Assembly: GCF_003932715.1 (NCBI RefSeq)
Contig: NZ_CP020700.1
Location: 4,920,501-4,984,500, forward strand
From: Streptomyces tsukubensis
GTDB taxonomy: Bacteria; Actinomycetota; Actinomycetes; Streptomycetales; Streptomycetaceae
Direction: 5' to 3'
Length of the DNA stretch: 64,000 nucleotides
Made by a program: the position numbers and the translations under genes. The first letter of the stretch is position 1; each line of letters begins with the position of its first letter. A model generated the notes under the pieces. That model had not been told where the DNA came from. It saw nothing but the letters and a program-made list of their open reading frames with translations, and did no database searches. Shown one piece after another: positions 38,631 through 46,990 of the stretch.

Positions 38631-40496
38631 GTGGAGAACAGGCAGAACGCGGGCGGGGGGCTGGTGCTCGCCGGCCGGTACCGGCTGGGCGATTGCATCG
38701 GCAAGGGCGGCATGGGGCGGGTCTGGCGCGCCCGTGACGAGGTGCTGCACCGCGTCGTCGCCGTCAAGGAACTGACCGCCGGGATCTATGCCGCGGAAGC
38801 GGACCGGGTCCTGCTCCACGCGCGGACGCAGAAGGAGGCCCGGGCCGCCGCCCGGATCACCCACCCCAACGTCGTCACCGTCCACGACGTCCTGGAGCAC
38901 GACGGCCGGCCGTGGATCGTCATGCAGTACGTCGAGGGCCGCTCCCTCGCCGACGAGGTCAAGAAGTCCGGCAAGGTGCCCCCGCTGGAGGCAGCCAGGA
39001 TCGGGCTGCGGGTGCTGGGCGCGCTGGGTGCCGCGCATGCCGCCGGGGTGCTCCACCGGGACGTCAAACCGGCCAATGTGCTTCTCGCGCGGGACGGCAG
39101 CGTGCTGCTCACCGACTTCGGGATCGCGGCCATCGACGGCGATTCGACCATCACCCGCACCGGCGAGATCGTCGGCTCCATCGACTACGTGGCGCCGGAG
39201 CGGGTCCGGGGCGCCGACCCCGGTCCCGCCTGCGATCTGTGGTCCCTGGGCGTCACCCTGTACGCGGCGCTGACCGGCGAGTCGCCCTACCGCCGCACAT
39301 CACCGCTCGACACGATGCGGGCCGTCGTGAGCGAGGAACCGCGGCATCCCGCGGGCGTCGGTCCGCTCGGGCCGATCGTGATGGCGCTGCTGGCGAAGGA
39401 CCCGGAGTCCCGGCCGCCCGCGGCCGAAGCCGAACGGCTCCTGTCGGCCGCGGTCACCGAGCTGGAGAGCACGGGAGGGGTACCGGGGCCCGACCGACCC
39501 GCCACCGCCGCCACGGTTGCCACCAGGGTCATCTCGCCGGACGCCGCCCACGGCACCGGCCGGAGCGGCGGCACCGGCGGCCTCCCGGCCGCGGACGACT
39601 TCCTCGCCGCGGACGGCTTCCCGGGTACGGGTACGGGTACGGGCGCGGGGGAGGCTTCGGGTACGGGCCGGGACACCAGCCCGGGCGGCAGCGCCTCCGC
39701 ACCGCCGCCGACCCCCACGGCCGTCGCGCCCACGGTCCCGGCCGGTTCCCCCGCCGTTCCGGAGCCGGGCCGCCGGGGCCGCAAGCAGGCCCGGCGGGCG
39801 GCCGCGGCCGGTGGCCGCCGCAGCGGCCGGATGCGGCTCGCGGCGATCGTCGTGGCCCTCGCCGCGTTCGTCGGCGCGGGCGCCGGAGTCCTGGCCATGC
39901 GGTACGCGGACGGCGGCGACGAGCCGGAGAAGACCGCCCGGAAGCCGGGCACCGTGGCCGTCGGAGAGGGGCCCGCCTCCGGCAGCCCCGCCGGCTCCGG
40001 CCCCTCCGCCTCCGCCGGGGCCTCCCCGGCCGAACAGGTCCCCGACGGCTGGAAGCGGGTGAAGGACCCGCTCGGCTTCTCCCTCCTCCTCCCGGAGAAG
40101 TGGCAGCGCGTGTCCGAGAAGGACAACCAGGTCGACTACTCGCCCGACGGCGGGCTCCACCGGCTGCGGATCGGTATCACCGAGACCCCGCGGTATTCCG
40201 ATCCGTACGACCATCTCGTGTCCATCGAACGGGATCTGAAGAGGCTCCCGGACTACGGGCGGCTGTCGCTGGAGCGGAACACCTTCCAGGGCCACGAGGA
40301 CGCGGCCCTGCTGGAGTTCCGCTGGACGGAGAAGGGCAAGTTCGCCGGTCCGCGGCGGGCGATCGACCAGTTCTACATCGACGCGGGCGGTACGGAGTAC
40401 GCGCTGTTCCTCGCCGGACCGGAGGGCAGCTGGGAGGTCGTCAGGGAGGACTTCGACGGGATACTGAAGGGCTGGCGGAGCCGCGGCGCGAGCTGA
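38631..40496 (+). CDS. Membrane Ser/Thr protein kinase
   Basis: A 621-residue kinase. The kinase domain begins almost at the N-terminus (about 16-275): GKGGMGRVW, VAVKELTAG with the ATP lysine, HRDVKPANVLL near 142, DFGIAA near 162, APERVRG. A Gly/Thr/Pro-rich linker with a basic patch (GRRGRKQARRAAAAGGRRSGR) precedes one transmembrane helix (about 403-425). The extracytoplasmic domain (about 465-621) begins PDGWKRVKDPLGFSLLLPEKWQR and is clearly related to the outer domains of the two upstream proteins. GTG 38631 follows GGGGAGA. It probably works with the pseudokinase in envelope signalling. Confidence 0.92.
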   Translation: MENRQNAGGGLVLAGRYRLGDCIGKGGMGRVWRARDEVLHRVVAVKELTAGIYAAEADRVLLHARTQKEARAAARITHPNVVTVHDVLEHDGRPWIVMQYVEGRSLADEVKKSGKVPPLEAARIGLRVLGALGAAHAAGVLHRDVKPANVLLARDGSVLLTDFGIAAIDGDSTITRTGEIVGSIDYVAPERVRGADPGPACDLWSLGVTLYAALTGESPYRRTSPLDTMRAVVSEEPRHPAGVGPLGPIVMALLAKDPESRPPAAEAERLLSAAVTELESTGGVPGPDRPATAATVATRVISPDAAHGTGRSGGTGGLPAADDFLAADGFPGTGTGTGAGEASGTGRDTSPGGSASAPPPTPTAVAPTVPAGSPAVPEPGRRGRKQARRAAAAGGRRSGRMRLAAIVVALAAFVGAGAGVLAMRYADGGDEPEKTARKPGTVAVGEGPASGSPAGSGPSASAGASPAEQVPDGWKRVKDPLGFSLLLPEKWQRVSEKDNQVDYSPDGGLHRLRIGITETPRYSDPYDHLVSIERDLKRLPDYGRLSLERNTFQGHEDAALLEFRWTEKGKFAGPRRAIDQFYIDAGGTEYALFLAGPEGSWEVVREDFDGILKGWRSRGAS

Positions 40497-40589
40497 CGGC
40501 CCGGGCCGGCCCGTGCCGGGGGCCGCGAGACGGCCCCGGGGCCAGGGTGGTTCGTGCCGGGAGCCGGGCCCGGGCGCATGGCGACCCGT

Positions 40590-40830
40590 GCCGGGAGCCG
40601 GGCCCACTCCGCGCCGGTCCGCCTCCCGGCGGGTCCGCCCGCTGGTCGGGTTCGCCGCTCGCCGGGCCGTCTCTCGGCGGGTTCCCCGGCCCGCAGCCCA
40701 CTCCGCGCCGGTCCGCCGCTCGCCGGGCCGTCTCTCGGCGGTGCGCCCTTGCGCGGGTTTGCCTCTCGCCGGGTTCCCCGGCCCGCAGCCCACTCCGCGC
40801 CGGTCCGCCGCTCGCCGGGGCGCCGCCGCC
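40590..40830. repeat. Imperfect ~93-bp tandem repeat, about 2.6 copies
   Basis: CCCACTCCGCGCCGGTCCGCC recurs at 40603, 40697 and 40789, each followed by CTCGCCGGGCCGTCTCTCGGCGGG-type sequence and preceded (last two) by GGGTTCCCCGGCCCGCAG. It fills most of the 481-bp spacer between the third kinase and the aldehyde dehydrogenase. No credible gene is present. Confidence 0.8.
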
Positions 40831-40977
40831 CGTCCCGCCGTCCACCACCGGCCACATTTTCGAACAAGCCGCTGATCAGGCGTGATGTGCCGGTCAACAC
40901 CGGCACTTCGGTACGGGTCCGGCCCAGCTGTTACCGGCGGGTACCCAAAGGGTGTCCCGAGGCATACCCTCGGCCTC

Positions 40978-42594
40978 ATGAAGGACGCGAAGGCCCCGGC
41001 CACCCCCCTCGGCACCAACCCCAGAGCCGCCGCACCGGCCGGCGCCCGTACGGCCGCGGACGTGGTCACGCCCGAGGTGGTCGCTCAGCTGACCAGAGGG
41101 GTCCTGTGCTCGGGGCTGACGGCCAACCACACCCCCTTCACCGGCGAGCGGCTGGCCGAACTGCCCGAGTCGACGCCCGAGGACGTGACCGAGGCGTACG
41201 CCCGGGCCCGTGCCGCCCAGCCCGCCTGGGCAGCCGTCCCGGTGCGTACCCGGGCCGCCGTCCTCCTCCGCTTCCACGATCTGGTGCTGGAGCGCCAGGC
41301 GGAGGTCCTCGACCTCATCCAGCTGGAGACCGGCAAGGCCCGGCTCCACGCCCACGAGGAGATCCAGGCCGTCGCGGTCGCGGCGCGCCACTACGGCCGC
41401 CGGGCCGCCGCCTATCTCCGCCCCCGCCGCCACACGGGCGTCGTCCCCGTCCTCACCAAGACCACCGAACTGCGCAAGCCGCGCGGGGTCGTGGGCCAGA
41501 TCGCGCCCTGGAACTATCCGCTGGAGCTGTCCGTCGGGGATGCGCTGCCCGCGTTCGTCTCCGGGAACGCCGTGGTGATGAAGCCGGACACCGAGACCGC
41601 CCTCACCGCCCTCTGGGCGCGGGATCTGCTGGTCGAGGCGGGGCTGCCGGAGGCCGTCTTCCAGATCGTCCTCGGTGAGGGCCCGGTGATCGGCCCCGAG
41701 GTGGTCCGGCACGCCGACTACGTCTCCTTCACCGGCTCCACCCGCACCGGCCGCGAAGTCGCCCGGAGCGCGGCGGAGCGGCTGGTCGGCTGCTCCCTCG
41801 AACTCGGCGGCAAGAACGCCATGCTCGTCCTGCACGACGCCGATGTGGAGAGGGCGGCGGCGGGCGCGGTCCGCGCCTGCTTCTCCTCCGCCGGCCAGCT
41901 CTGCATCTCCATCGAGCGGCTGTACGTCCACGAGTCGGTCGCCGACGCGTTCATGGCGCGGTTCACCGCCAGGACCAAGGCCATGCGCCTCGGCAACTCC
42001 CTCGCGTACGGCGCCGAAATGGGCTCCCTGGTCGGTGAGCGGCAGCTCGAAACCGTCGTCCGCCATGTCGACGAGGCCGTCGCCAAGGGCGCGACCGTCG
42101 TCGCGGGCGGGGTCGCCAGGCCCGATATCGGGCCGCTGTTCTACGAGCCGACCATCCTCGAAGGCGTCGCGGAGCCGATGGCCGTCTGCACCGAGGAGAC
42201 CTTCGGGCCGGTGGTCTCCGTCTACCGCTTCACCGACGAGGAGGAGGCCGTCGAGCGCGCCAACGCCACCCCGTACGGCCTCAACGCCAGTGTCTGGACG
42301 CGCGACGGCAGGCGGGGCCACGCCGTCGCGGCCCGCCTGCACTGCGGAACGGTCAACATCAACGAGGGGTACGCCCCCGCGTACGGCAGCGTGCAGTCCC
42401 CGATGGGCGGGATGAAGGATTCCGGTCTGGGGCGGCGCCACGGCTCCGAGGGCATCCTCAAGTTCACGGAGGCGCAGACCGTGGCGCAGCAGCGGGTGAT
42501 GCCGATGGGCCCGGCGTTCGGCATGGACGACGAGAAGTACGCGGCGCTGATGAGCCGGTCGCTCCGGCTGATGAAGGCATTCCGGCTGCACTGA
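40978..42594 (+). CDS. gabD2: Succinate-semialdehyde dehydrogenase [NADP+]
   Basis: A 538-residue aldehyde dehydrogenase. The cofactor site GQIAPWNYPLELSVGDALPAFVSGNAVVMKPD, GSTRTGREVAR, the catalytic Glu in LELGGKNAMLVL and catalytic Cys in SSAGQLCISIERLYV are present. The overall resemblance is to the GabD2 type of actinobacteria (succinate semialdehyde to succinate). The product is longer than usual by an N-terminal stretch of about 40 residues. TACCCT ends 7 bases before the ATG at 40978, with no ribosome site, so it is probably leaderless. A GMC oxidoreductase gene follows. Confidence 0.9.
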   Translation: MKDAKAPATPLGTNPRAAAPAGARTAADVVTPEVVAQLTRGVLCSGLTANHTPFTGERLAELPESTPEDVTEAYARARAAQPAWAAVPVRTRAAVLLRFHDLVLERQAEVLDLIQLETGKARLHAHEEIQAVAVAARHYGRRAAAYLRPRRHTGVVPVLTKTTELRKPRGVVGQIAPWNYPLELSVGDALPAFVSGNAVVMKPDTETALTALWARDLLVEAGLPEAVFQIVLGEGPVIGPEVVRHADYVSFTGSTRTGREVARSAAERLVGCSLELGGKNAMLVLHDADVERAAAGAVRACFSSAGQLCISIERLYVHESVADAFMARFTARTKAMRLGNSLAYGAEMGSLVGERQLETVVRHVDEAVAKGATVVAGGVARPDIGPLFYEPTILEGVAEPMAVCTEETFGPVVSVYRFTDEEEAVERANATPYGLNASVWTRDGRRGHAVAARLHCGTVNINEGYAPAYGSVQSPMGGMKDSGLGRRHGSEGILKFTEAQTVAQQRVMPMGPAFGMDDEKYAALMSRSLRLMKAFRLH

Positions 42595-42671
42595 TCCGGC
42601 CCCGCCGCCCGGTCCCGTCCCACGGAGGAGACCCCATCGACAGCGACTACGCCTACGACTACGACTACGAC

Positions 42672-44555
42672 GTGATCGTCATCGGCTCCGGGTTCGGCGG
42701 CTCGGTCTCCGCGCTGCGGCTCGCGGAGAAGGGCTACCGGGTGGGCGTCCTCGAAGCGGGCCGCCGCTTCACCCGCGAGACCCTGCCCAGGAACTCCTGG
42801 GATCTGCGGAACTTCCTGTGGGCCCCGGCGCTCGGCCTCTACGGAATCCAGCGCATCCACCTCCTCGGGAAGGTGATGGTGCTCGCGGGCGCCGGGGTCG
42901 GCGGCGGCTCCCTCAACTACGCCAACACCCTCTATGTCCCGCCCGCCGCCTTCTTCCGCGATCCGCAGTGGAAGGACATCACGGACTGGGAGGGCGAGCT
43001 GGGGCCGTACTACGAACAGGCCCGCCGGATGCTCGGCGTCCGGCTGAACACCACGACCACCGCCGCCGACGTCCATCTCCGGGCCACGGCGGAGGCGATG
43101 GGCATCGGCGACACCTTCCATATGGCCCCGGTCGGCGTCTTCTTCGGCGACGGCCACGACGGCCACGACGGCCACGACGGCCACGACGGCGATCCGGGCG
43201 GCTGCGGTGACGCGGGCGACGGCGGTGATGCGGGTGGCTGCGGTGAGGGCGGCGGGGTGCGGGCGGCGCCCGGAGAGGAGGCGGCCGACCCCTACTTCGG
43301 CGGAGCCGGACCGGCCCGCCGCGCCTGCATCCAGTGCGGCGAGTGCATGACCGGCTGCCGCCACGGCGCCAAGAACACCCTCAACGAGAACTACCTCCAC
43401 CTCGCCCAGCGCGCCGGGGCCGTGGTCCACCCGATGACCACCGTCGTGAGCGTCACCGAGGACGGGCACGGCGGCCACGCCGTCGGTACGGTGCCCACCG
43501 ACCGCCGCCGGAGGGGGAAGGGCCGGGTGTTCCGGGCCCGCCGGGTCGTCGTAGCGGCCGGGACCTACGGCACCCAGAGCCTGCTGCACCGGATGAAGGA
43601 CACCGGGGCCCTCCCGGGCCTCTCGCGGCGGCTCGGTGAGCTGACCCGTACCAACTCCGAAGCGGTCGTGGGGGCGCAGACCGACGACCGGCGCTACCGG
43701 GCCCGCCACGGTGCGCCGCGCGTCGACTTCACGCGCGGGGTGGCCATCACCTCGTCCGTCCATCCCGACGAGCACACCCATATCGAACCCGTGCGGTACG
43801 GGAGGGGCTCCAACGCCATGGGGCTGCTGACCACCTTCCAGGTGCCCTACCGGTCGGGCCCGGGCGGCCCGCGCTTCGGCCGCGGCCGGGTCGCGGGCTG
43901 GCTGGGCCGGATGGTCCGGCATCCGGTGACCGCGCTCCGCTCCCTCTCGTACCGCCACTGGTCGGAGCGGACCCTGATCTGGCTGGTGATGCAGTCGGTG
44001 GACAACTCCCTCACCGCCTACCGCAGACCGTCCGGCATCGGAAAGGGGCTGCTGACCGCCCGGCAGGGCCACGGTGCGCCCAATCCGGCGCAGCTCGCCG
44101 TCGCCACCCGGGCGGCGAGCGTCCTCGCCGAGGAGATCAACGGCTTCGCCGGGTCGAACGTCGGCGAGCTGATCGGCACCCCGCTGACCGCGCACTTCCT
44201 CGGCGGCTGCCCGATCGGTGCGGACGCCGACTCGGGAGTGGTCGACCCGTACCACCGGCTGTACGGCCATCCGGGCATCTCCGTCGTCGACGGCGCGGCC
44301 GTCACCGCGAACCCCGGCGTCAACCCGTCGCTGACGATCACCGCGCAGGCGGAGCGGGCGATGGCGCTCTGGCCCAACCGCGGCGACGAGGATCCGCGCC
44401 CGGCGCAGGGGGAGCCGTATCGCGGGCTCGCACCGGTGGCGCCGAGGAGTCCGGCCGTACCGGCGGACGCGTTCGGCGCGCTGCGGCTGCCGTTCCTGGG
44501 GATGCCCGCGGTTCCGCCGAGAAGCGGTGGGGCCGCTACGGCCGGGGAGCCTTAG
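42672..44555 (+). CDS. GMC family oxidoreductase (cholesterol oxidase-like)
   Basis: A 627-residue FAD oxidoreductase when started at GTG 42672. The dinucleotide loop VIVIGSGFGGSVSALRLAEKGYRVGVLEAG, AGAGVGGGSLNYANTL and the C-terminal HFLGGCPIGADADSGVVDPYHRLYG...VNPSLTITAQAERA are typical. A strong ribosome site (GGAGGAG) lies upstream of an in-frame ATC at 42636 rather than of the GTG, so translation may start 12 codons earlier. Residues about 160-200 are a Gly/Asp/His repeat insertion. It is followed by ACIQCGECMTGCRHGAKNTL, a cysteine cluster resembling an iron-sulfur ligand set. The substrate, perhaps a sterol or alcohol, is not certain. Confidence 0.88.
   Translation: MIVIGSGFGGSVSALRLAEKGYRVGVLEAGRRFTRETLPRNSWDLRNFLWAPALGLYGIQRIHLLGKVMVLAGAGVGGGSLNYANTLYVPPAAFFRDPQWKDITDWEGELGPYYEQARRMLGVRLNTTTTAADVHLRATAEAMGIGDTFHMAPVGVFFGDGHDGHDGHDGHDGDPGGCGDAGDGGDAGGCGEGGGVRAAPGEEAADPYFGGAGPARRACIQCGECMTGCRHGAKNTLNENYLHLAQRAGAVVHPMTTVVSVTEDGHGGHAVGTVPTDRRRRGKGRVFRARRVVVAAGTYGTQSLLHRMKDTGALPGLSRRLGELTRTNSEAVVGAQTDDRRYRARHGAPRVDFTRGVAITSSVHPDEHTHIEPVRYGRGSNAMGLLTTFQVPYRSGPGGPRFGRGRVAGWLGRMVRHPVTALRSLSYRHWSERTLIWLVMQSVDNSLTAYRRPSGIGKGLLTARQGHGAPNPAQLAVATRAASVLAEEINGFAGSNVGELIGTPLTAHFLGGCPIGADADSGVVDPYHRLYGHPGISVVDGAAVTANPGVNPSLTITAQAERAMALWPNRGDEDPRPAQGEPYRGLAPVAPRSPAVPADAFGALRLPFLGMPAVPPRSGGAATAGEP
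43152..43187. repeat. In-frame 9-bp minisatellite in the GMC oxidoreductase gene
   Basis: GGCCACGAC occurs four times in exact tandem, encoding Gly-His-Asp repeats, followed by a looser GGCGGTGACGCGGGC-type repeat to about 43255. The copy number probably varies between strains. Confidence 0.9.
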
Positions 44556-44591
44556 GTCGGGCGCGACCGTCGGACGGAGAGGCGGAAAGGC

Positions 44592-44633
44592 AGAGGGGCC
44601 GCTGCGCCCCCCTCCGAGCGCAGCGGCCCCTCT
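44592..44633. terminator. Terminator between convergent GMC and LAxTG genes
   Basis: AGAGGGGCCGCTGCGC and its complement GCGCAGCGGCCCCTCT form a 16-bp perfect stem with a 10-base loop, 36 bases after the GMC oxidoreductase stop. It lies between the ends of two facing genes. Confidence 0.9.
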
Positions 44634-44683
44634 GTGTCGGGGTCCGGTCATCCACGGGCCCGGCGGCCCGTGGACGATCGGGT

Positions 44684-45796
44684 TCAGGCGGTCGCGTCGC
44701 CCCGGCGGCGCTTCAGCGCGAAGACGACACCGGCACCGGCCAGCACGGCGACGCCGCCCGTGATCCCGATGACCGGGAGCGCGTCGGACGAGCCGGTCGC
44801 GGCCAGGTTGCCGGTCACCGGCACGTCCTTGCGGCCGCCCTGGGGCTCGGTGCCGCCGCCGGAGGAGCCGGGCTTGCCGGTCTTGTCCGGCTTGCCCTTG
44901 CCGGGCTTGCCCTCGGCGTCCCCGCCGGACGGCTTGCTGCCCGCCGGGAGGATTTCGAAGCCGTACTCGACGTCCTTGCCGTACTCGCAGTTGTTCTTCT
45001 CGTCGACGTGCACGCCGAGCGTCATGAGGAACGCGACTCCGGCCGGGGCCTTGCCGTCGACCTTCAGCCGCAGCTCCAGCTCGGCGTACTCGCCGGCGTC
45101 CAGCTTCTCGGTGTCACCGAGGTAGCCCTCCTCGACGTCGAACTTCTCCCAGGCGCCGTTGTACTTCGCCTGCAGGGTGACGTACTTGAGGGTCTCGTCC
45201 TCGTAGTCGTGCGTGTAGGCCTCGACGAGCAGATAGGCCGTGACGGACTCCATCGCCTTCTTGGAGTCGTTGGTCACGCGGTAGGAGAAGTTCTGCCAGC
45301 CGCTGCCCGCGACGACCTTCGACGGCAGACCGCGCAGGTTCGTCTTCAGGTCCTTGGACTCGACCTCGGTGGCGCACTCGTCCACGCCACCTTCTTCACC
45401 CTCTTCTTCGTTCTTGGGCGGCTTGCCGCTGTCGGGGGTGGTACCCGGCGGCTGCCCATTGCCGGGGGCGGTGCCCGGTTCGCCGCCCTCGGGCTTCTCG
45501 CCGCCGGTCTGCGGCTCAGCGGGCTTCTGCTCGCCCTGACCCTCGCCCTCGCCCTCGCCGCCGGCTTCCGGCCGAGTCTCTCCGGCCGCGCCGCCCTGCT
45601 GTCCGGCCGACTCCTTCGCCGGGTCCGTTGCCGGGTCCTTCGCCGGATCCGACTCCGGCGTGCCCGGTGTGCTCGTACCGGTGGTGGACGCGGGATCGGT
45701 CACCCCCGTGGCCAGCGCGGCCGGAGCCGACAGCAGGGCAAGGGGGGCCAGGACGGCGGACGCCGCGGCGAAGGCCGCGGCACGACGGAGCTTCAT
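44684..45796 (-). CDS. LAxTG-anchored cell-surface protein
   Basis: A 370-residue sortase substrate. The signal peptide is residues 1-29 (ALATG). A long Pro/Glu/Gly/Lys-rich acidic segment (about 30-140) precedes a beta-sandwich-like domain (about 140-285: GSGWQNFSYRVTNDSKKAMESVTAYLLVEAYTHDY, and two Cys), then a Gly/Lys/Pro-rich wall spacer. The sorting signal is LAATGSSDALPVIGITGGVAVLAGAGVVFALKRRR, the LAxTG form read by class E sortases. No sortase gene is adjacent. The start is ATG 45796. The AT-rich 200 bases upstream should hold its promoter. Confidence 0.9.
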   Translation of the reverse strand: MKLRRAAAFAAASAVLAPLALLSAPAALATGVTDPASTTGTSTPGTPESDPAKDPATDPAKESAGQQGGAAGETRPEAGGEGEGEGQGEQKPAEPQTGGEKPEGGEPGTAPGNGQPPGTTPDSGKPPKNEEEGEEGGVDECATEVESKDLKTNLRGLPSKVVAGSGWQNFSYRVTNDSKKAMESVTAYLLVEAYTHDYEDETLKYVTLQAKYNGAWEKFDVEEGYLGDTEKLDAGEYAELELRLKVDGKAPAGVAFLMTLGVHVDEKNNCEYGKDVEYGFEILPAGSKPSGGDAEGKPGKGKPDKTGKPGSSGGGTEPQGGRKDVPVTGNLAATGSSDALPVIGITGGVAVLAGAGVVFALKRRRGDATA

Positions 45797-46036
45797 AAGA
45801 CCTCAGTGCTCGGCGGTACGAACACCACGCGAAGGCAGCATTCGATCATGGAATATCCGCTGACTTCCGTGCTGCGACGGACGCGAAGACATAGAAGTGA
45901 TCACAGATACGCCAAGAACGACCGAGAAGTGGCCGAAAAGGTTGTAGAAAACTGACGAGAAATTTATGTGGCCCATATCACCGGCGGTGGGCGAATGCGG
46001 GACCACCGCCGGTCCCGCTGTCCGGCCGGACGGGAG

Positions 46037-46068
46037 AGGGCCCCGCGGGACGCGTGCCGCGGGGCCCT
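46037..46068. terminator. Perfect 12-bp hairpin in the spacer between chorismate mutase and LAxTG genes
   Basis: AGGGCCCCGCGG-N8-CCGCGGGGCCCT lies 410 bases beyond the chorismate mutase stop. It would end any minus-strand transcript running toward the LAxTG gene, or a plus-strand one. The spacer 45797-46478 otherwise holds no credible gene. Confidence 0.7.
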
Positions 46069-46291
46069 GGGCGGCGACGGAGGGGGGGTGCGCCGCGGGG
46101 GAGAGGTCCGGGTGGTGCGGTGATGCAGTGCTCCGTTGTCCGGAGCGCCGGCGGGACGGCCGGGTGCCCGGGCGCGGGGTGGTCGCGGGAGCGGCGTACG
46201 GACGTCCGGACGGACTGCGGCCGGTTCCGGGCGTCCCCGGAACCGGCCGCCGGAGTGACCGGGCTGCTGTCCCCTGCCGACCGGTCACGCG

Positions 46292-46341
46292 CGCTGGCGC
46301 GAGGTCCCACGACGTACTCGCGTACGTCACACGCGCCAGCG
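46292..46341. other. Nested inverted repeats, possible structured RNA
   Basis: Outer arms CGCTGGCGCG/CGCGCCAGCG (10 bp, perfect) enclose an inner hairpin GACGTAC-TCGC-GTACGTC (7 bp, perfect). It is a two-tier fold in a gene-free region. Either strand could carry it as RNA; the outer arms could equally be a protein site. No promoter was identified. Confidence 0.45.
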
Positions 46342-46478
46342 GAGCCACGCGTGGTTCTCCTGCGGGGCCGCCCCTGGCTGGCACGGCACCGGGACCAACG
46401 AAGCCCCGTCCCCGGCGGTCACGGTGCCGTACGGGTGAGAGCGCACCCGAACTCAGATACGGCCTCGGGAGTACGGGG

Positions 46479-46802
46479 TCAGACCCGGCCCCGGCACAGC
46501 TCCAGGATCGTCAGCGCGAGCGTCGTCCCCGGCTTGCCGAGCGCGTCCCGGAAGTGGGTGAGGACGTCCATCTCGCGGGAGAGGTTGACCCGGCGGCCGC
46601 CGGAGGCGACCCGGGCGTCCTGGATGACGGCGGAGATCGCCATCCGTTCCTGGACCAGGCCGATGATCCGGTCGTCGAGCGCGTCGATCCGCTCCCTGGC
46701 GCCGCTGATCAGCTCCGCGGCCTCGGGGGTGCGGGCGCCGGTGATCTCGGCGGGGGTCTGCGGGGTCTGGGCGGCCTGGGGGAGGGTGGTGGAGGTGGAC
46801 AC
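46479..46802 (-). CDS. Chorismate mutase (AroQ class)
   Basis: A 107-residue all-helical chorismate mutase converting chorismate to prephenate for Phe and Tyr synthesis. [30 protein letters not shown] holds the arginine/lysine-type active site, and the C-terminal [11 protein letters not shown] helix completes the fold. The first 30 residues are a Thr/Pro/Gln-rich tail. GTG 46802 has GGAG 7 bases upstream. The gene lies behind a leader peptide and hairpin that look like a transcription attenuator, and is divergent from guaA. Confidence 0.9.
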   Translation of the reverse strand: MSTSTTLPQAAQTPQTPAEITGARTPEAAELISGARERIDALDDRIIGLVQERMAISAVIQDARVASGGRRVNLSREMDVLTHFRDALGKPGTTLALTILELCRGRV

Positions 46803-46851
46803 GGGGGCTCCTCGGAGGGTCGGGGCGCCCGGCCGGAAGGGGTCCGGAAAC

Positions 46852-46892
46852 GACAGAGCGCCCCGGACCGTTCCCGGCCGGGGCGCTGTGTC
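46852..46892 (-). terminator. Attenuator-type terminator hairpin upstream of chorismate mutase
   Basis: On the minus strand GACA-C-AGCGCCCCGG pairs with CCGGGGCGCT-C-TGTC (10 bp, one mismatch, then 4 bp) around a loop of about 11 bases, followed by GTTTCC. It lies between the leader peptide stop and the chorismate mutase ribosome site, where an intrinsic terminator would shut off the gene. Confidence 0.75.
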
Positions 46893-46911
46893 GAAGTCGC
46901 TTGTCAGTAGC

Positions 46912-46983
46912 TCAAGCAGCACGACCATGGCAGCCGGACGGGCCGGTGCCATAGGTAAAGACGGAGGTCGAGTGCTGACGCAT
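46912..46983 (-). CDS. Leader peptide (23 aa), probable attenuation control of chorismate mutase
   Basis: A short frame from ATG 46983 to TGA 46912 encodes a peptide beginning [12 protein letters not shown], with Phe9 and Tyr11 close together. It is immediately preceded by a textbook promoter (TTGACG, 18 bases, GATACT) whose start point would fall on the A of the ATG, so the peptide is translated from a leaderless mRNA. The strong hairpin 20 bases after its stop completes a ribosome-mediated attenuator layout for an enzyme of Phe/Tyr synthesis. The peptide does not match the known trp leader (Trp-rich). Confidence 0.65.
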   Translation of the reverse strand: MRQHSTSVFTYGTGPSGCHGRAA

Positions 46984-46990
46984 GGCAGCC

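Noticed and set aside
40590..40830. CRISPR-like array
   Set aside because: The repeats are long, adjacent and diverged, without unique spacers of constant size. No cas genes are in the window.
46054..46478. Upstream in-frame extension of guaA by 400 codons, and a minus-strand frame at 45803-46384
   Set aside because: guaA starts at 47254 by family alignment and ribosome site. The extension crosses a terminator-like hairpin and the antisense chorismate mutase gene, and the minus-strand frame has no protein-like pattern.
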